DNA from: CAZCDS01 sp964497585
GTDB lineage: Bacteria > Desulfobacterota > Desulfomonilia > Desulfomonilales > Desulfomonilaceae
Assembly: GCA_964497585.1 (NCBI GenBank)
Contig: CAZCDS010000006.1
Span: 115,307 to 179,306, forward strand
Direction: 5' to 3'
Length of the DNA: 64,000 nt
Below the pieces are notes generated by a model. The model saw only the letters and a program-made list of their open reading frames with translations, did not search any database and had not been told where the DNA came from. A program made the position numbers and the translations under genes. Below are positions 43,284-52,917 of the stretch, piece after piece. The number at the start of each line of letters is the position of its first letter. Position 1 is the stretch's first letter.

Positions 43284-45176
43284 TCAGGATCGGTACTTCT
43301 TCGTGAGCGCGCGGATGTCCTTTTCCGTGAACTCGACTCCGTACTCCTCCATGAGTTCGTTTTCGACCTTGACGAGTTCCTCCAGGCGGATGTCCGCGCC
43401 GAAGATGCCTATCATCTTATCTTTCTTGTTCCGTACCGGCGCAGAAACGGTGATGCAGAGTGCGCCGGTGATTCGGGACTCGAAGGGTCCGACCACATGG
43501 ACTTTCCCGTCCTTGACCGGATGCAGGAACCATTCGCGGTCCGAGAAATCCTCGTTGGCCTTGAATTCCGAGTACTTGGCCTTCTCCGTGATATCGGTGA
43601 TATTTGCCGTTATTTTCTTTCCTTCCATGTCCGCCACATAGCAGTACTGAATGAAGGGATACTTCTTGATGAACTCCTGCATGGTCTTTTCCATTTTCTT
43701 GGGCTGGCCGGATTTCATGGCCGCGGTCGCCACGAATTTCTCTACGATGGTGAAGGCCATCTGGCTTGCGATCAGCTTCATCCGGTCCCAATCGGATATG
43801 AAGAGTTCCGGCATGTGACGTTTGACGAGTGCCTTCATTTCCTTGTCGGATAGTGAGGTCACGCGTCCCTGGTCGTATTGCTCCATGATCCTGTCGTAGA
43901 TACGCGACACCGCGGGATGCTGCTTGTCGATCCGTTCCTCTTCCGGGACGTCCATATGCGTATTTACCCAATGGGCGATTCCGGCGAGTCCGGATTTGTC
44001 GGTGATATTCACCACGGGCGGCCGACCGAGGATCTTTGCGGTATCGAATATGTTGTAAATCTCCTCGTTCTTGAGCGCACCATCGACATGGATGCCCGCG
44101 CTCGTGGCATTTGAAGCTTTTCCGAGAAAGGGATAGTTTTCGGGGAGTGCATGGCCCAACTCCAATTCGAAGAATTCTGCGACCTCTTTGAGCACCAGGG
44201 TGTCCATGCCGTCCGAGCGCCCCCTGAGGGACATGTATTCGATCATGAGTGCTTCGATGGGGGTGTTTCCAGTCCGTTCACCGATGCCGAGCAGGGTTCC
44301 GTTTACTGCTGAACATCCGTAGAGCCATGAGTAGACTGCGTTGCTCAAACCCTTGTGAAAATCATTGTGCCCGTGCCATTCCAGGAGATCTTCCGGAACG
44401 TTGGCGTCGTCGATCATCGCCCTGACGAGTTTGGGCACGCTCCTGGGCAAGGCGGCCCCGGGATAGGTGACGCCGAACCCCATGGTGTCGCAGAGCCGAA
44501 TTTTCACATCCATTCCGGACTGTTCGCGAATCTCCATGAGCTTTTGAGCCAGGGGCACGCAGAAACCGTAGATGTCGGCCCGCGTGATGTCCTCGAAATG
44601 GCAGCGAGGAACGATTCCCTTTTCAATCGCCGCCCGCACAATGTCCGTATATTTTGCCACTGCTTTCGTTCGATCGAGTCCCATCTTCAGGAAGATGTGA
44701 TAGTCGGATACGGACGTGAGGATACCCGTTTCCGTAATCCCCATCGCCCTCACTGAAGCCAGATCCTTCTTTTCCGCCCGGATCCAGCCCGTAATCTGGG
44801 GATACTGATGCTCTTTTTCCTGACACCGTTCCACGGCTTCCCGATCCTTCCTGGTATACACGAAGAACTCGGACTGACGGATGATTCCCCTGCGCCCGGA
44901 GAGACGGTGGAGGAAATCGAACATACGAGAAATCTGATCGACCGTAAACGGTGGTCTGGCCTGCTGACCGTCTCGAAACGTGGTGTCGGTGATCAGTAAC
45001 GTGCGGGCGGGATTGATGGGCATGATCGCGAAGTCGAAATCCACCTTCGGCACTTCCGTGTACGGGAAGATGTTGCGGAGGAGGTTCGGTTCGTCGACTT
45101 CCCGGATGAATCGCTCTTTGTGCCACTTGTTGAATTCGTGGTACAGGACGCCCTTTTTCGGATCGAATTTAGCCAT
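43284..45176 (-). CDS. HMGL-fold acyltransferase (Re-citrate/homocitrate synthase-like) with C-terminal Cache-like domain
   Basis: 630 residues. Residues about 45-400 form the HMGL/DRE-TIM barrel: TLLITDTTFRDGQQARPPF, RLCDTMGFGVTYPGAALP, the H-x-H metal motif LEWHGHNDFH and NGTLLGIGERTGNTPIEALM. The QQARPPF variant and overall layout resemble Re-citrate synthases of anaerobes more than 2-isopropylmalate synthase. Instead of a LeuA dimer domain, residues about 490-610 read as a single Cache/PDC-like sensor module (IQYCYVADMEGKKITANITDIT ... FSDREWFLHPVKDGKVHVVGPFESRITGALCITVSAPVRNKKDKMIGIFGADI). It overlaps aspS by 8 nt as the last gene of hisS-aspS. Confidence 0.8.
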   Translation of the reverse strand: MAKFDPKKGVLYHEFNKWHKERFIREVDEPNLLRNIFPYTEVPKVDFDFAIMPINPARTLLITDTTFRDGQQARPPFTVDQISRMFDFLHRLSGRRGIIRQSEFFVYTRKDREAVERCQEKEHQYPQITGWIRAEKKDLASVRAMGITETGILTSVSDYHIFLKMGLDRTKAVAKYTDIVRAAIEKGIVPRCHFEDITRADIYGFCVPLAQKLMEIREQSGMDVKIRLCDTMGFGVTYPGAALPRSVPKLVRAMIDDANVPEDLLEWHGHNDFHKGLSNAVYSWLYGCSAVNGTLLGIGERTGNTPIEALMIEYMSLRGRSDGMDTLVLKEVAEFFELELGHALPENYPFLGKASNATSAGIHVDGALKNEEIYNIFDTAKILGRPPVVNITDKSGLAGIAHWVNTHMDVPEEERIDKQHPAVSRIYDRIMEQYDQGRVTSLSDKEMKALVKRHMPELFISDWDRMKLIASQMAFTIVEKFVATAAMKSGQPKKMEKTMQEFIKKYPFIQYCYVADMEGKKITANITDITEKAKYSEFKANEDFSDREWFLHPVKDGKVHVVGPFESRITGALCITVSAPVRNKKDKMIGIFGADIRLEELVKVENELMEEYGVEFTEKDIRALTKKYRS

Positions 45177-46980
45177 CCCGCTTCTCCTTCGGTCTTTTCG
45201 CAATTCTCAGTCCCAGCTCCTTGACCTGAGCCGAATCAACCGGGGCGGGCGCACCAGTGAGCGGACAGGTGGCGCGTTGAGTTTTCGGAAACGCGATCAC
45301 GTCCCGGATCGACTCGGAGCCGGTCACTATTGCCATGATCCTGTCCAGTCCCAGGGCGATGCCCCCGTGAGGCGGCGCCCCGTACCGAAGCGCTTCGAGC
45401 AGGAAGCCGAATTTCTCCTCGGCCTCTTCAGGGCTGATCTCGAGAGCGGAAAAGACCTGTTGCTGGACATCGCTTCGGTGGATCCTGATGCTGCCCCCGC
45501 CGATCTCCGCGCCATTGAGCACGAGATCGTACGCACGCGCCTTCACTGAACCTGGATGGGACTCGATCTTGTCCAGGTCATCCTCCTCGGGCGACGTGAA
45601 TGGATGGTGCATGCTCTTGTAGCGTTTCTCTTCCTCGTCATACTCAAACATGGGAAACTCGGTAATCCAGACACATCGGTATTCTCCGTACGGTACCTCC
45701 CCAAGCTTCGCGGCAAGGCTGTTGCGCAGGTTTCCCAGCACGTCGTTGACGATCCGCGTCGAATCAGCTCCGAAAAGGATCACGTCCCCCGGCACCGCGA
45801 CTACCCGGTCATTGATCCGCAATCGCTCCTCAGGCGACAGGAACTTGGCGATCGGCGACTGCCATTCGCCACCCTCTTTTATTCTGGTGTACGCGACACC
45901 CTTGCCGCCGTAGATCTCTGCGAACTCCCCCAGATCGTCGAGGTCCTTTCTGGAGAGCCGCTCTCCTCGTTCCACCTTCAGTGATTTGACGATCCCGCCT
46001 GCGTCCAGCGCGCCCCGGAACACGCCGAACCCCGTTTCTCGTACGATATCACTGATGTCCGAGAGTTCCATGCCGAAGCGAATATCCGGTTTGTCAAGTC
46101 CGAATCTGGCCATGGCCTCGTTGTACGTCAGTCTCAAAAAGGGGAGCTTGATCGCCATGCCGAGTACCTCCCGGAAGACATGGGCCATCATTCGTTCCAT
46201 GATATCGAAGAGTTGGTCTTCCTCAAGGAATGAGGTCTCGATGTCGATCTGGGTGAATTCGGGCTGCCGGTCGGCCCGAAGATCTTCGTCCCGGAAGCAC
46301 CGTACGATCTGATAGTAACGCTCGAATCCAGCCACCATGAGCAACTGCTTGAAGATCTGAGGCGACTGAGGCAGCGCGTAGAACCGGCCCGGGTGCACCC
46401 GACTCGGGACAAGGTAGTCCCTTGCCCCTTCCGGCGTGCTTGTCGTCAAGAAGGGCGTCTCAACGTCTACGAAGTCCTCTTTGTTGAGGAAATCCCGTAC
46501 CGCGCTGATCACGCGGTGCCTGATCAAAAGGCCCTGCCGCGCTCCCCCCTCGCGTCTCAGATCCAGGTACCGGTAGCGGTAACGGACCGCATCGGTTGGC
46601 GGCTCCTCGTCATCGAGCTGGAAGGGTGGAGGATCGGAACGGTTCAGGATCTTGAGCTCGTCGATGAAAACTTCTATCGTTCCGGTGGCCATATCGGGGT
46701 TGAGGGATTCGTCCGGCCGGCGGCGCACTTCTCCCTGGACGGCCAGCACCCACTCCGGCCTTATGGAATGGGCTCGTGCGTGAGTGTTGGGAGAGTGCTC
46801 AGGATTGAAAACCAATTGAATCAAGCCTCGGCGATCTCTCATGTCCACGAAAATCACGCCTCCATGATCCCGGCGCCGCAGAACCCAGCCCATCAGGCAG
46901 ACCTCCTGCCCCACGTCCTTTTCGCTGAGGTCCGTGGAGAGGTGAGTTCTGCGCCATCCGTCGAGACCGTCCGGCTTCAC
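45169..46980 (-). CDS. aspS: Aspartyl-tRNA synthetase
   Basis: 603 residues: an N-terminal OB fold (GWVLRRRDHGGVIFVDMRDRRGLIQLVF), class-II motifs including FRDEDLRADRQPEFTQIDIE (motif 2), the bacterial insertion domain and the motif 3 ATP arginine in GLDRIMAIVTG. The start is GTG at 46980, overlapping the hisS stop by 4 nt (GTGA), with GCAGGGAG upstream. hisS-aspS adjacency is a known bacterial arrangement. The downstream HMGL-like gene is the unusual partner. Confidence 0.97.
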   Translation of the reverse strand: MKPDGLDGWRRTHLSTDLSEKDVGQEVCLMGWVLRRRDHGGVIFVDMRDRRGLIQLVFNPEHSPNTHARAHSIRPEWVLAVQGEVRRRPDESLNPDMATGTIEVFIDELKILNRSDPPPFQLDDEEPPTDAVRYRYRYLDLRREGGARQGLLIRHRVISAVRDFLNKEDFVDVETPFLTTSTPEGARDYLVPSRVHPGRFYALPQSPQIFKQLLMVAGFERYYQIVRCFRDEDLRADRQPEFTQIDIETSFLEEDQLFDIMERMMAHVFREVLGMAIKLPFLRLTYNEAMARFGLDKPDIRFGMELSDISDIVRETGFGVFRGALDAGGIVKSLKVERGERLSRKDLDDLGEFAEIYGGKGVAYTRIKEGGEWQSPIAKFLSPEERLRINDRVVAVPGDVILFGADSTRIVNDVLGNLRNSLAAKLGEVPYGEYRCVWITEFPMFEYDEEEKRYKSMHHPFTSPEEDDLDKIESHPGSVKARAYDLVLNGAEIGGGSIRIHRSDVQQQVFSALEISPEEAEEKFGFLLEALRYGAPPHGGIALGLDRIMAIVTGSESIRDVIAFPKTQRATCPLTGAPAPVDSAQVKELGLRIAKRPKEKRDG

Positions 46981-48230
46981 CGCTTGTCTCCCTGCAAGTG
47001 AGCAAGTATTTTGTCCATTTTGATCGACACCTGTTCCTTTGTATGCATGTCTCGCACAGTGACCTCGCCGCGGTCGAGTTCGTCGTCTCCGATCATGATC
47101 ACCGTTCTCGCTCCGGATTTATCAGCGGCTTTCATCTGGGCTTTCAGACTCTTCGACGAGTACCGGGCGTCAACGGATATCCCGGCCGTCCGCAGCTCAT
47201 GAACAAGTTTGAACGCGACGTTCCGGGCCTTTTCTCCAACGATCGCAACAAAAGCGTCAATCGATCTAGCGAACCGGGAATCTTCGTCGGGAATGCCCAT
47301 GGAAAGACGCTCCAGCCCTATCGCGAATCCGATCCCAGAGACGTCTGGACCGCCAAGTTCCTTCAGGAGGGTATCGTATCGGCCACCGCCTCCTACGGCC
47401 TTTGACCGACCCAGTTCCTCGTGAACCACCTCGAAAGCCGTGCGGGTATAGTAATCGAGCCCGCGAACCATCCTTGGCTCGACGCGGTAGGGAATGCCGA
47501 GAACCTCCAGCCCCTCTCGGACCTCTCGAAAATGGCGCCGGCAATCTGCATCGAGGCTGTCAAGAATGACCGGCGCGTCCCGAGCTATCGCGCCACAGCG
47601 CTCCGCCTTGCAGTCGAGAACTCGCAGAGGATTACGGTCGTACCGGCGTCGGCAGTCCTCACAAAGCTCGTCGAGGTATCCCTCAAGGTATTCCTTGAGG
47701 ACGACCCGGTACTCGGCACGGCAGTCGCGGCATCCCACGGAATTGATTTCCATCATCAGCCCCGTGGCTCCGAGGTTTGTCATGATCGCGTGAGCCGCGG
47801 CAATGTTCTCGGCATCCACGTACGGAGAGTCGTCGCCGAGGATCTCCGCGTCGACCTGGAAGAACTGCCTAAACCTGCCCTTTGACGGCCGTTCCCTGCG
47901 GAACATGGGACCGACGGCATAGAGCTTGAGCAACGGATCCTTGTGCAGCAAGGAGTGTTCCGCGACCGCGCGGAGGATCCCCGCGGTGGCCTCGGGCCTC
48001 AGGCTCAGTGTCTCTCCACCCCGGTCGGCGAAGGTGTACATTTCTTTCTCGACGATGTCGGTGACTTCGCCTATTCCCCTTTCGAACAACTCGGTCCGTT
48101 CCATAATGGGAGGTACTATCTCCCGGTATCCGAAGTTCTCCAAGGTTCTCCGGGCCGTGCTGACGATGAAATCCCACTTGGGTGTCTGCTCGGGGAGAAT
48201 GTCGTGAAATCCTTTTACCAGCCTGATCAT
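46977..48230 (-). CDS. hisS: Histidyl-tRNA synthetase
   Basis: 417 residues. A class-II synthetase with motif 1 (FGYREIVPPIMERTELFERGIG), motif 2 (MFRRERPSKGRFRQFFQVDAEILG), the histidine loops GLDYYTRTAFEV and GGGRYDTLL, and motif 3 GIGFAIGLERL, then the anticodon domain. The ATG at 48230 starts the family-typical MIRLVKGFHDILP; an in-frame TTG precedes it by five codons. The promoter is at 48284-48313. Confidence 0.97.
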   Translation of the reverse strand: MIRLVKGFHDILPEQTPKWDFIVSTARRTLENFGYREIVPPIMERTELFERGIGEVTDIVEKEMYTFADRGGETLSLRPEATAGILRAVAEHSLLHKDPLLKLYAVGPMFRRERPSKGRFRQFFQVDAEILGDDSPYVDAENIAAAHAIMTNLGATGLMMEINSVGCRDCRAEYRVVLKEYLEGYLDELCEDCRRRYDRNPLRVLDCKAERCGAIARDAPVILDSLDADCRRHFREVREGLEVLGIPYRVEPRMVRGLDYYTRTAFEVVHEELGRSKAVGGGGRYDTLLKELGGPDVSGIGFAIGLERLSMGIPDEDSRFARSIDAFVAIVGEKARNVAFKLVHELRTAGISVDARYSSKSLKAQMKAADKSGARTVIMIGDDELDRGEVTVRDMHTKEQVSIKMDKILAHLQGDKR

Positions 48231-48577
48231 ATGCGCATCCTGCAAGGTCCGTGGGGCTGCCGCCGCTTTTGAACAAAACTATGATTCTATCGCTCAAACT
48301 TTCCATGCGTCAAGATTTTATACCGCAGGAGCTTCCCCAAATTCTAACCGGTACGTCTTTCCCCGAGTCACTGGGGAGGGACATTTCCCAAGAAGCCCTC
48401 CCCAGTGAACTGAACTCTCGTAAAAATTTGTCGACTTCTTTGTATCCTCGCGTCCTTGTGCTGAAAGTTGCTTATATTCCGGGGAGTATCGGTCTTTAGA
48501 TATTCCACCGGGGATATGCTCCCGGTGAACCATTTCGGCAAGTAGTTAGGCACCGTCCGCGTACGCGCGTAACGGAT
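48231..48577. other. Intergenic region, hisS promoter and hairpins
   Basis: No gene. Besides the promoter it has a 13-bp perfect inverted repeat (48368-48380 with 48396-48408) and a 7-bp stem CACCGGG/CCCGGTG near 48507-48530. Neither is followed by a T tract. Confidence 0.5.
48284..48313 (-). promoter_or_regulatory. Sigma70 promoter of hisS-aspS operon
   Basis: On the minus strand, TTGACG (48308-48313), an 18-nt spacer and TAGAAT (48284-48289). The leader to the hisS ATG would be about 45 nt. Confidence 0.7.
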
Positions 48578-49330
48578 TCAATGATTCTGTTGGCTTCTTC
48601 GCCACTTGACGAAGTCCTCGGCGGAAATCATCCTCTTGTCACGCAGCTTCCTCAGGAGGCTTTGGAGGCCTCTGTTGGACAGCTTGTACTTGCTCTTGAT
48701 CTGCTTATCGGAAATACCCTCGGCAATGTCTCGCAGGACCTCCTTTCCCTTGACCCTGACCTTCTTCTGCTCCTTCCCTTCCAGCCTGAGGACGACATCG
48801 TCTGCCTCCAGGCCCCAGCGACGAGCCAGGGCTCTTTTGGTGATCAGGCCGTGTCCCAACATCTTCCTGAACATGCTCCGGAGGCCCTTCTCGGAGAGGT
48901 GGTGCTTCTCCATGAGTTCTTCATCGGAGATGTCTGAGGCAAGGTCCTTGAGAATCTCCCTCGCGCTCACCACCGGCTTCTCCGAGGGGAGCATGTCCGG
49001 CGAGATAACGACCGTGATATTGGAGGTCTCGACGTACTGCTCTATGGCCGGGTCCACGTTGACGATGCGCACGTAGAGTCCCCGTGCTTTGATCTCCTCG
49101 TAGTAGCGGAGCAAATGTGCGACGAAATCGTCACTGACCGATTTGACGCCTTTGAAATCGAGCAGAATTCCCTTTTCGGGGTTGCTGCTCAGCCACTCCA
49201 CCGTCGTGTCGAGGAAGTCCTCAACCTGCTGCGGGCCGACAGCATCCCTGTTCGTAATGAGCCTGAAGAAGCCGCTCTCTTCCACAACCGAGAAAGCGAG
49301 CTGCTCGTCAGGGACTTGGAACCTCACCAT
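48578..49330 (-). CDS. STAS-domain protein with duplicated C-terminal motifs
   Basis: 250 residues. Residues about 1-115 read as an anti-sigma-antagonist-like STAS fold (KGILLDFKGVKSVSDDFVAHLLRYYEEIKARGLYVRIVNV). The C-terminal part has two copies of a roughly 45-residue helical motif: (i) EILKDLASDISDEELMEKHH-LSEKGLRSMFRKMLGHGLI and (ii) EVLRDIAEGISDKQIKSKYK-LSNRGLQSLLRKLRDKRMI. The paired I-S-D...K-x-LS-x-x-GL pattern resembles a winged-helix or similar small module also seen at the ends of some deltaproteobacterial signalling proteins. The ATG at 49330 (GGAGG upstream) was chosen. Function unknown. Confidence 0.75.
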   Translation of the reverse strand: MVRFQVPDEQLAFSVVEESGFFRLITNRDAVGPQQVEDFLDTTVEWLSSNPEKGILLDFKGVKSVSDDFVAHLLRYYEEIKARGLYVRIVNVDPAIEQYVETSNITVVISPDMLPSEKPVVSAREILKDLASDISDEELMEKHHLSEKGLRSMFRKMLGHGLITKRALARRWGLEADDVVLRLEGKEQKKVRVKGKEVLRDIAEGISDKQIKSKYKLSNRGLQSLLRKLRDKRMISAEDFVKWRRSQQNH

Positions 49331-49407
49331 CACTCGCCTCCGCTCACCTTATGAGCTGAGAGCCGTTGAGACTAGACGAGTCACGCCTTGGTCCTTCGGG
49401 GAATCCG

Positions 49408-50040
49408 TTACGCGGCCGAGATGAGATAGCATCCCCATTCGGCTCGTCGGTTTGCCCAGAAGGCGTCCGTTCGGGGGGTACCGCTTATTATATGAATTTC
49501 TTGCTCGATCTTGCCACCCATTTCCCTGATGAAGCGATGAAAATCCCTGATCGTCAGCGGGTGGATATCGGGGGTATTGTGCCATGGGTTCGGATGGGTC
49601 TCGCATACGGGCATTCGTCCGCGGAACAAATAGAGAACGGCAAGCTTCCAGTGACCGAAATTCGGAAAGGTGATGACCGACTTGGACGCCACCCTCAGCA
49701 TTTCCTGGACAAGGCGGCCCGGATTCATCAACTGCTGGAGGGTCCGACTCAGCACCACGTATTCGTAACTCCGATCGGGGAAGCCTTCAAGACCGTGATC
49801 GAGGTCGAGCTTCATGACCCGGATGCCCCGCTCTATGCACCTGATAACCTTTTCCTGGTCGAACTCCACGCCGCAGACCTCCGCGTCCTTCTCGTCCCGG
49901 AGCCGTTGCAGGAGGGTTCCGGTCCCGCAGCCCAGGTCCAATACGCGGGTCCCCGGAGCAATCATGTCCATGATCACGTTGAATCCCACTTCAAATTCGT
50001 GAAATGGGGTCCGAAGCTCCCTCACCTCAGCGGACACCAT
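49408..50040 (-). CDS. metW: MetW-like methyltransferase-fold protein
   Basis: 210 residues with a SAM-binding fold: VLDLGCGTGTLLQRL, VCGVEFDQEKV, YVVLSRTLQQLMNPGRLVQEMLRV and FPNFGHWKLAVLYLFRGRMPV. The last motif (FPNFGHW) is diagnostic for MetW, which assists MetX homoserine acylation in many Proteobacteria. It begins inside the end of metX (14-nt overlap), which fixes the start at 50040. The N-terminus is longer in the raw frame but overlaps metX extensively. Confidence 0.93.
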   Translation of the reverse strand: MVSAEVRELRTPFHEFEVGFNVIMDMIAPGTRVLDLGCGTGTLLQRLRDEKDAEVCGVEFDQEKVIRCIERGIRVMKLDLDHGLEGFPDRSYEYVVLSRTLQQLMNPGRLVQEMLRVASKSVITFPNFGHWKLAVLYLFRGRMPVCETHPNPWHNTPDIHPLTIRDFHRFIREMGGKIEQEIHIISGTPRTDAFWANRRAEWGCYLISAA

Positions 50041-51205
50041 TGAGAAATCCCTTGATGATTCGGGTAAGCGTGGGCATCCCCACGTTGACGAGAAAGGAGT
50101 CGTGCCCGTACGGCAGGTCCAGCTCCACAAAAGAGACGTCCTTCTTCTGCGACTGCAGCGCCCTTACGATGGCAAGCGACATGGATGTGGGATAGAGCCA
50201 ATCGGAACTGAAGGACATCACGAGGATCCTCGCGGATACGTTCTTGAACGCGTTGTGCAGACCGTTGGAGGTCCGCTCCATGTCAAAATAGTCGATCGCC
50301 TTGGTGATGATGATGTACGAAGCCTCGTCGAACCTCCTCATGAATGCGCTGCCCTGGTGCTCCAGGTAGGATTCCACCTCGAACTCACCGCCTTCGACAC
50401 CGTTTTCTCCGAGGCTGTAACGATAGCCGTTCAGGTCCTTCAGGGTGAGCTGACGACCGAATTTCGCCTCCATGGTCTCTTCGGAAAGGTACGTGATGTG
50501 GCCGATCATCCGTGCCACCGCCAACCCTCTTCCCTCCCGGGGAGGATTCTCTACAGGTTCGCTACTGCTCCCGGTTCTCACGGGGTCGCTGTAGATCGCG
50601 TTGCGGCCGACCCAGTTGAAAGCTATTCCCTGGGGAGAAAGTCGCGCAGTAGCAGCGATCACCACCGCGGATTTCACCCGGTCGGGGTACCTCACAGCCC
50701 ATTCAAGGGCCTGCATCCCGCCCATGGATCCGCCGATTACGTTATGGAGCTTGGAGATCCCCAGGTGCTCGACCAGCATGGCCTGGACATCCACCATGTC
50801 CCCCATGGTGATCAACGGGAACGAACGCCCATACGGCTCGCCCGTCTCGGGATTCGTGCTCGTCGGGCCTGTCGTTCCCCGGCACCCACCGAGGCAGTTG
50901 GAACAAATGACGAAGTACTTGTCTGTGTCGATCCCTTTTCCGGGCCCCACCATTGCGTCCCACCATCCGAGGCGCCCCCCTTCGTCAACACCGGCAACGT
51001 GCGCGTCTCCTGACAGCGCGTGCAGGATTAGAACCGCGTTGTCTTTTGCGGCAGTGAGCGTCCCGTATGTTTCGTACGCAACCGTGACAGGCCCGAGAAA
51101 AATCCCCGATTCGAGTGTAAGACCGTCGAAGTGGGCGTACTGGGTTTCCACACGCCCATATCGGCCGTCTGAGTCTGCGTATTCCTTAAATGGGGCAATG
51201 GGCAT
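50027..51205 (-). CDS. metX: Homoserine O-acetyltransferase
   Basis: 392 residues of the alpha/beta-hydrolase fold. The nucleophile elbow GGSMGGMQALEWA (Ser near 160), the oxyanion region HALSGDAHVAG, the GCRGTTGPTS loop and a late LPYGHDSFLVN with the catalytic His are present. It acylates homoserine for methionine synthesis. metW follows and overlaps. The start ATG has only a weak purine-rich site (GAGCAGAGAAA). Confidence 0.95.
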   Translation of the reverse strand: MPIAPFKEYADSDGRYGRVETQYAHFDGLTLESGIFLGPVTVAYETYGTLTAAKDNAVLILHALSGDAHVAGVDEGGRLGWWDAMVGPGKGIDTDKYFVICSNCLGGCRGTTGPTSTNPETGEPYGRSFPLITMGDMVDVQAMLVEHLGISKLHNVIGGSMGGMQALEWAVRYPDRVKSAVVIAATARLSPQGIAFNWVGRNAIYSDPVRTGSSSEPVENPPREGRGLAVARMIGHITYLSEETMEAKFGRQLTLKDLNGYRYSLGENGVEGGEFEVESYLEHQGSAFMRRFDEASYIIITKAIDYFDMERTSNGLHNAFKNVSARILVMSFSSDWLYPTSMSLAIVRALQSQKKDVSFVELDLPYGHDSFLVNVGMPTLTRIIKGFLNGVR

Positions 51206-51429
51206 TTTCTCTGCTCACCTGGTGCCGACACGTTTACGGTGAACCGAAGTCAAGGTTCGATCTATGTTGGCAGAGCACTCGGTCTGTCTGGCACAAAGCT
51301 TCCATTCTCACGTAACGAACCGGTGTTTCGCGGGCAGCCTCAGTTCGTGCGACGCGTTGATCGCCACTTCATCCGGCCCGCTCTCACCGGCTCTCCTCAT
51401 TACCTATATACTGCATGACCGAAAACCGA

Positions 51430-52917
51430 TCAATCCCCGGCGAACTCGGGAAGCCTCGGTGGCTGCCCGCAGCAGGAGACGATCACCTCTTCCAGCGACC
51501 GTCGCCGGCCCTGAGATGCAATCTGTTTAAGGAACTCGCCCGCGTCGGCGCGTGTAAACCAGCGCTCCGTGAACCGGTCCTCAAGCCAGGTGCGCAGCAC
51601 ATGCGCGCCGGCCCACGCACGAAGATAGTCAAGTGCGTAGAAGTCCCTTTCCATATCGACGAGGTAGCCCTCGGGTTCGTACGTAAATCCCGTTGCCTCT
51701 TTGAGATAGCGCGCGTACGGGGCTGAGTCTTTCAAGTTACCATTTTCATGGAATTCCTTTTCCGCGAGAAATTTGCCGATGTACCGACGGATCAGGCAGA
51801 GCCGTTTTGTGCGTGTCAGCCTGATCAGTTCGTCGGCCTGGCTTTCGGACAATCCTGCGATTTCACGTATCCAGGCTCTGTTGTCGATCAGATCCATGAA
51901 GAGAAAGGCAAAGGCTTCGTCCAGCGCGCCGGAACGATAGAGACGCCGGTACTCTACGGGAAGATTGGGGTTGAAATGGGCCAGGAAAAACGCGTGACCC
52001 GCCTCGTGCAGCAGCGTCTCCACGTCGATCAGGCCGCCCACGGGTTTGGTTACGACGTGGATTTCACCAGGTATTTCCACGCCCAGACAGATGCCGTCAG
52101 GGGTTTTGGCATAGTCCGCTGAGATCTCCAGGACCACATCCGAACGGGACGCTAAAGGGAAGCCAAGCCCTTCAAAGGACCGACCAACGATCTCCGTGAG
52201 CCGGGAAACCGGGAAATGGTCGTCAAATCTTCTAATCCTGACGAGATAAAGCCCGTGATATCGACTCAGATTATCCAGAGGCCGCCCGATCTCCTCCTTG
52301 ATCCAGGGTACGATCCGGCTGCGGTAAACCTCTTCCGTACGGCTCAAATAGCTCCGAAAGTAATCGACCTGATCCTTAAAGGACACCTGCTTCTTGCGCT
52401 CGGCAAACTCCGCGTAGTTCTTGAAGCCGAACCGCCGGGTGACCACCCCCGTGGTGAGCTCCACAATCGCGGTCAGCATGGGATTGACAAGCCCTTTAAG
52501 GAAGATAGAGTTCTCTTTGCGCATCTCCTCCCGCTTGTCGAAGTCAGGCTGAGCCTGCAACCACGGTACGACGTCGAGCGCGGGAATCTTTTCCGATCCG
52601 ACATGCATGAATCCCCGTCTCATGTAAAAGATCAGCATGTCGTCGAGGGAAGCCGTCTCTTCTTCTATCGCCAGATCGATGCAACCGTAGAAGACTCGTT
52701 CGAGGCGCTCGGACTCTTCTTCGGTGCCCGCGTCGCGGATCGCGGCGCGGATCGTGTCTATGGACCCTGCTCCCAGAGGCAGGGCGTGCGTGTCGAGGAT
52801 ATCCTTTGGGCCGAGCGCGGCAGGTGTTCCGAGGATGCGGCTCAGGGTGATTTTCGCGAGTTCCCGGTGGATGATGTCGATCTCGTGCACTATCCGGTCA
52901 ATGCTGATTCCACTCAA
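51430..52917 (-). CDS. M3-like zinc metallopeptidase
   Basis: About 495 residues, mostly helical. The zinc motif LLHEAGHAFFLAHF (HExxH) followed by DEAFAFLFMDLID, with the third-ligand Glu about 30 residues later, matches M3/M32-type peptidases (oligoendopeptidase F, thermolysin-like gluzincins). A TTG at 52917 with AAAGGAG five bases upstream seems the true start; the frame opens at a GTG, 52938. It is cytoplasmic, with no signal peptide. The substrate is probably oligopeptides. Confidence 0.8.
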   Translation of the reverse strand: MSGISIDRIVHEIDIIHRELAKITLSRILGTPAALGPKDILDTHALPLGAGSIDTIRAAIRDAGTEEESERLERVFYGCIDLAIEEETASLDDMLIFYMRRGFMHVGSEKIPALDVVPWLQAQPDFDKREEMRKENSIFLKGLVNPMLTAIVELTTGVVTRRFGFKNYAEFAERKKQVSFKDQVDYFRSYLSRTEEVYRSRIVPWIKEEIGRPLDNLSRYHGLYLVRIRRFDDHFPVSRLTEIVGRSFEGLGFPLASRSDVVLEISADYAKTPDGICLGVEIPGEIHVVTKPVGGLIDVETLLHEAGHAFFLAHFNPNLPVEYRRLYRSGALDEAFAFLFMDLIDNRAWIREIAGLSESQADELIRLTRTKRLCLIRRYIGKFLAEKEFHENGNLKDSAPYARYLKEATGFTYEPEGYLVDMERDFYALDYLRAWAGAHVLRTWLEDRFTERWFTRADAGEFLKQIASQGRRRSLEEVIVSCCGQPPRLPEFAGD

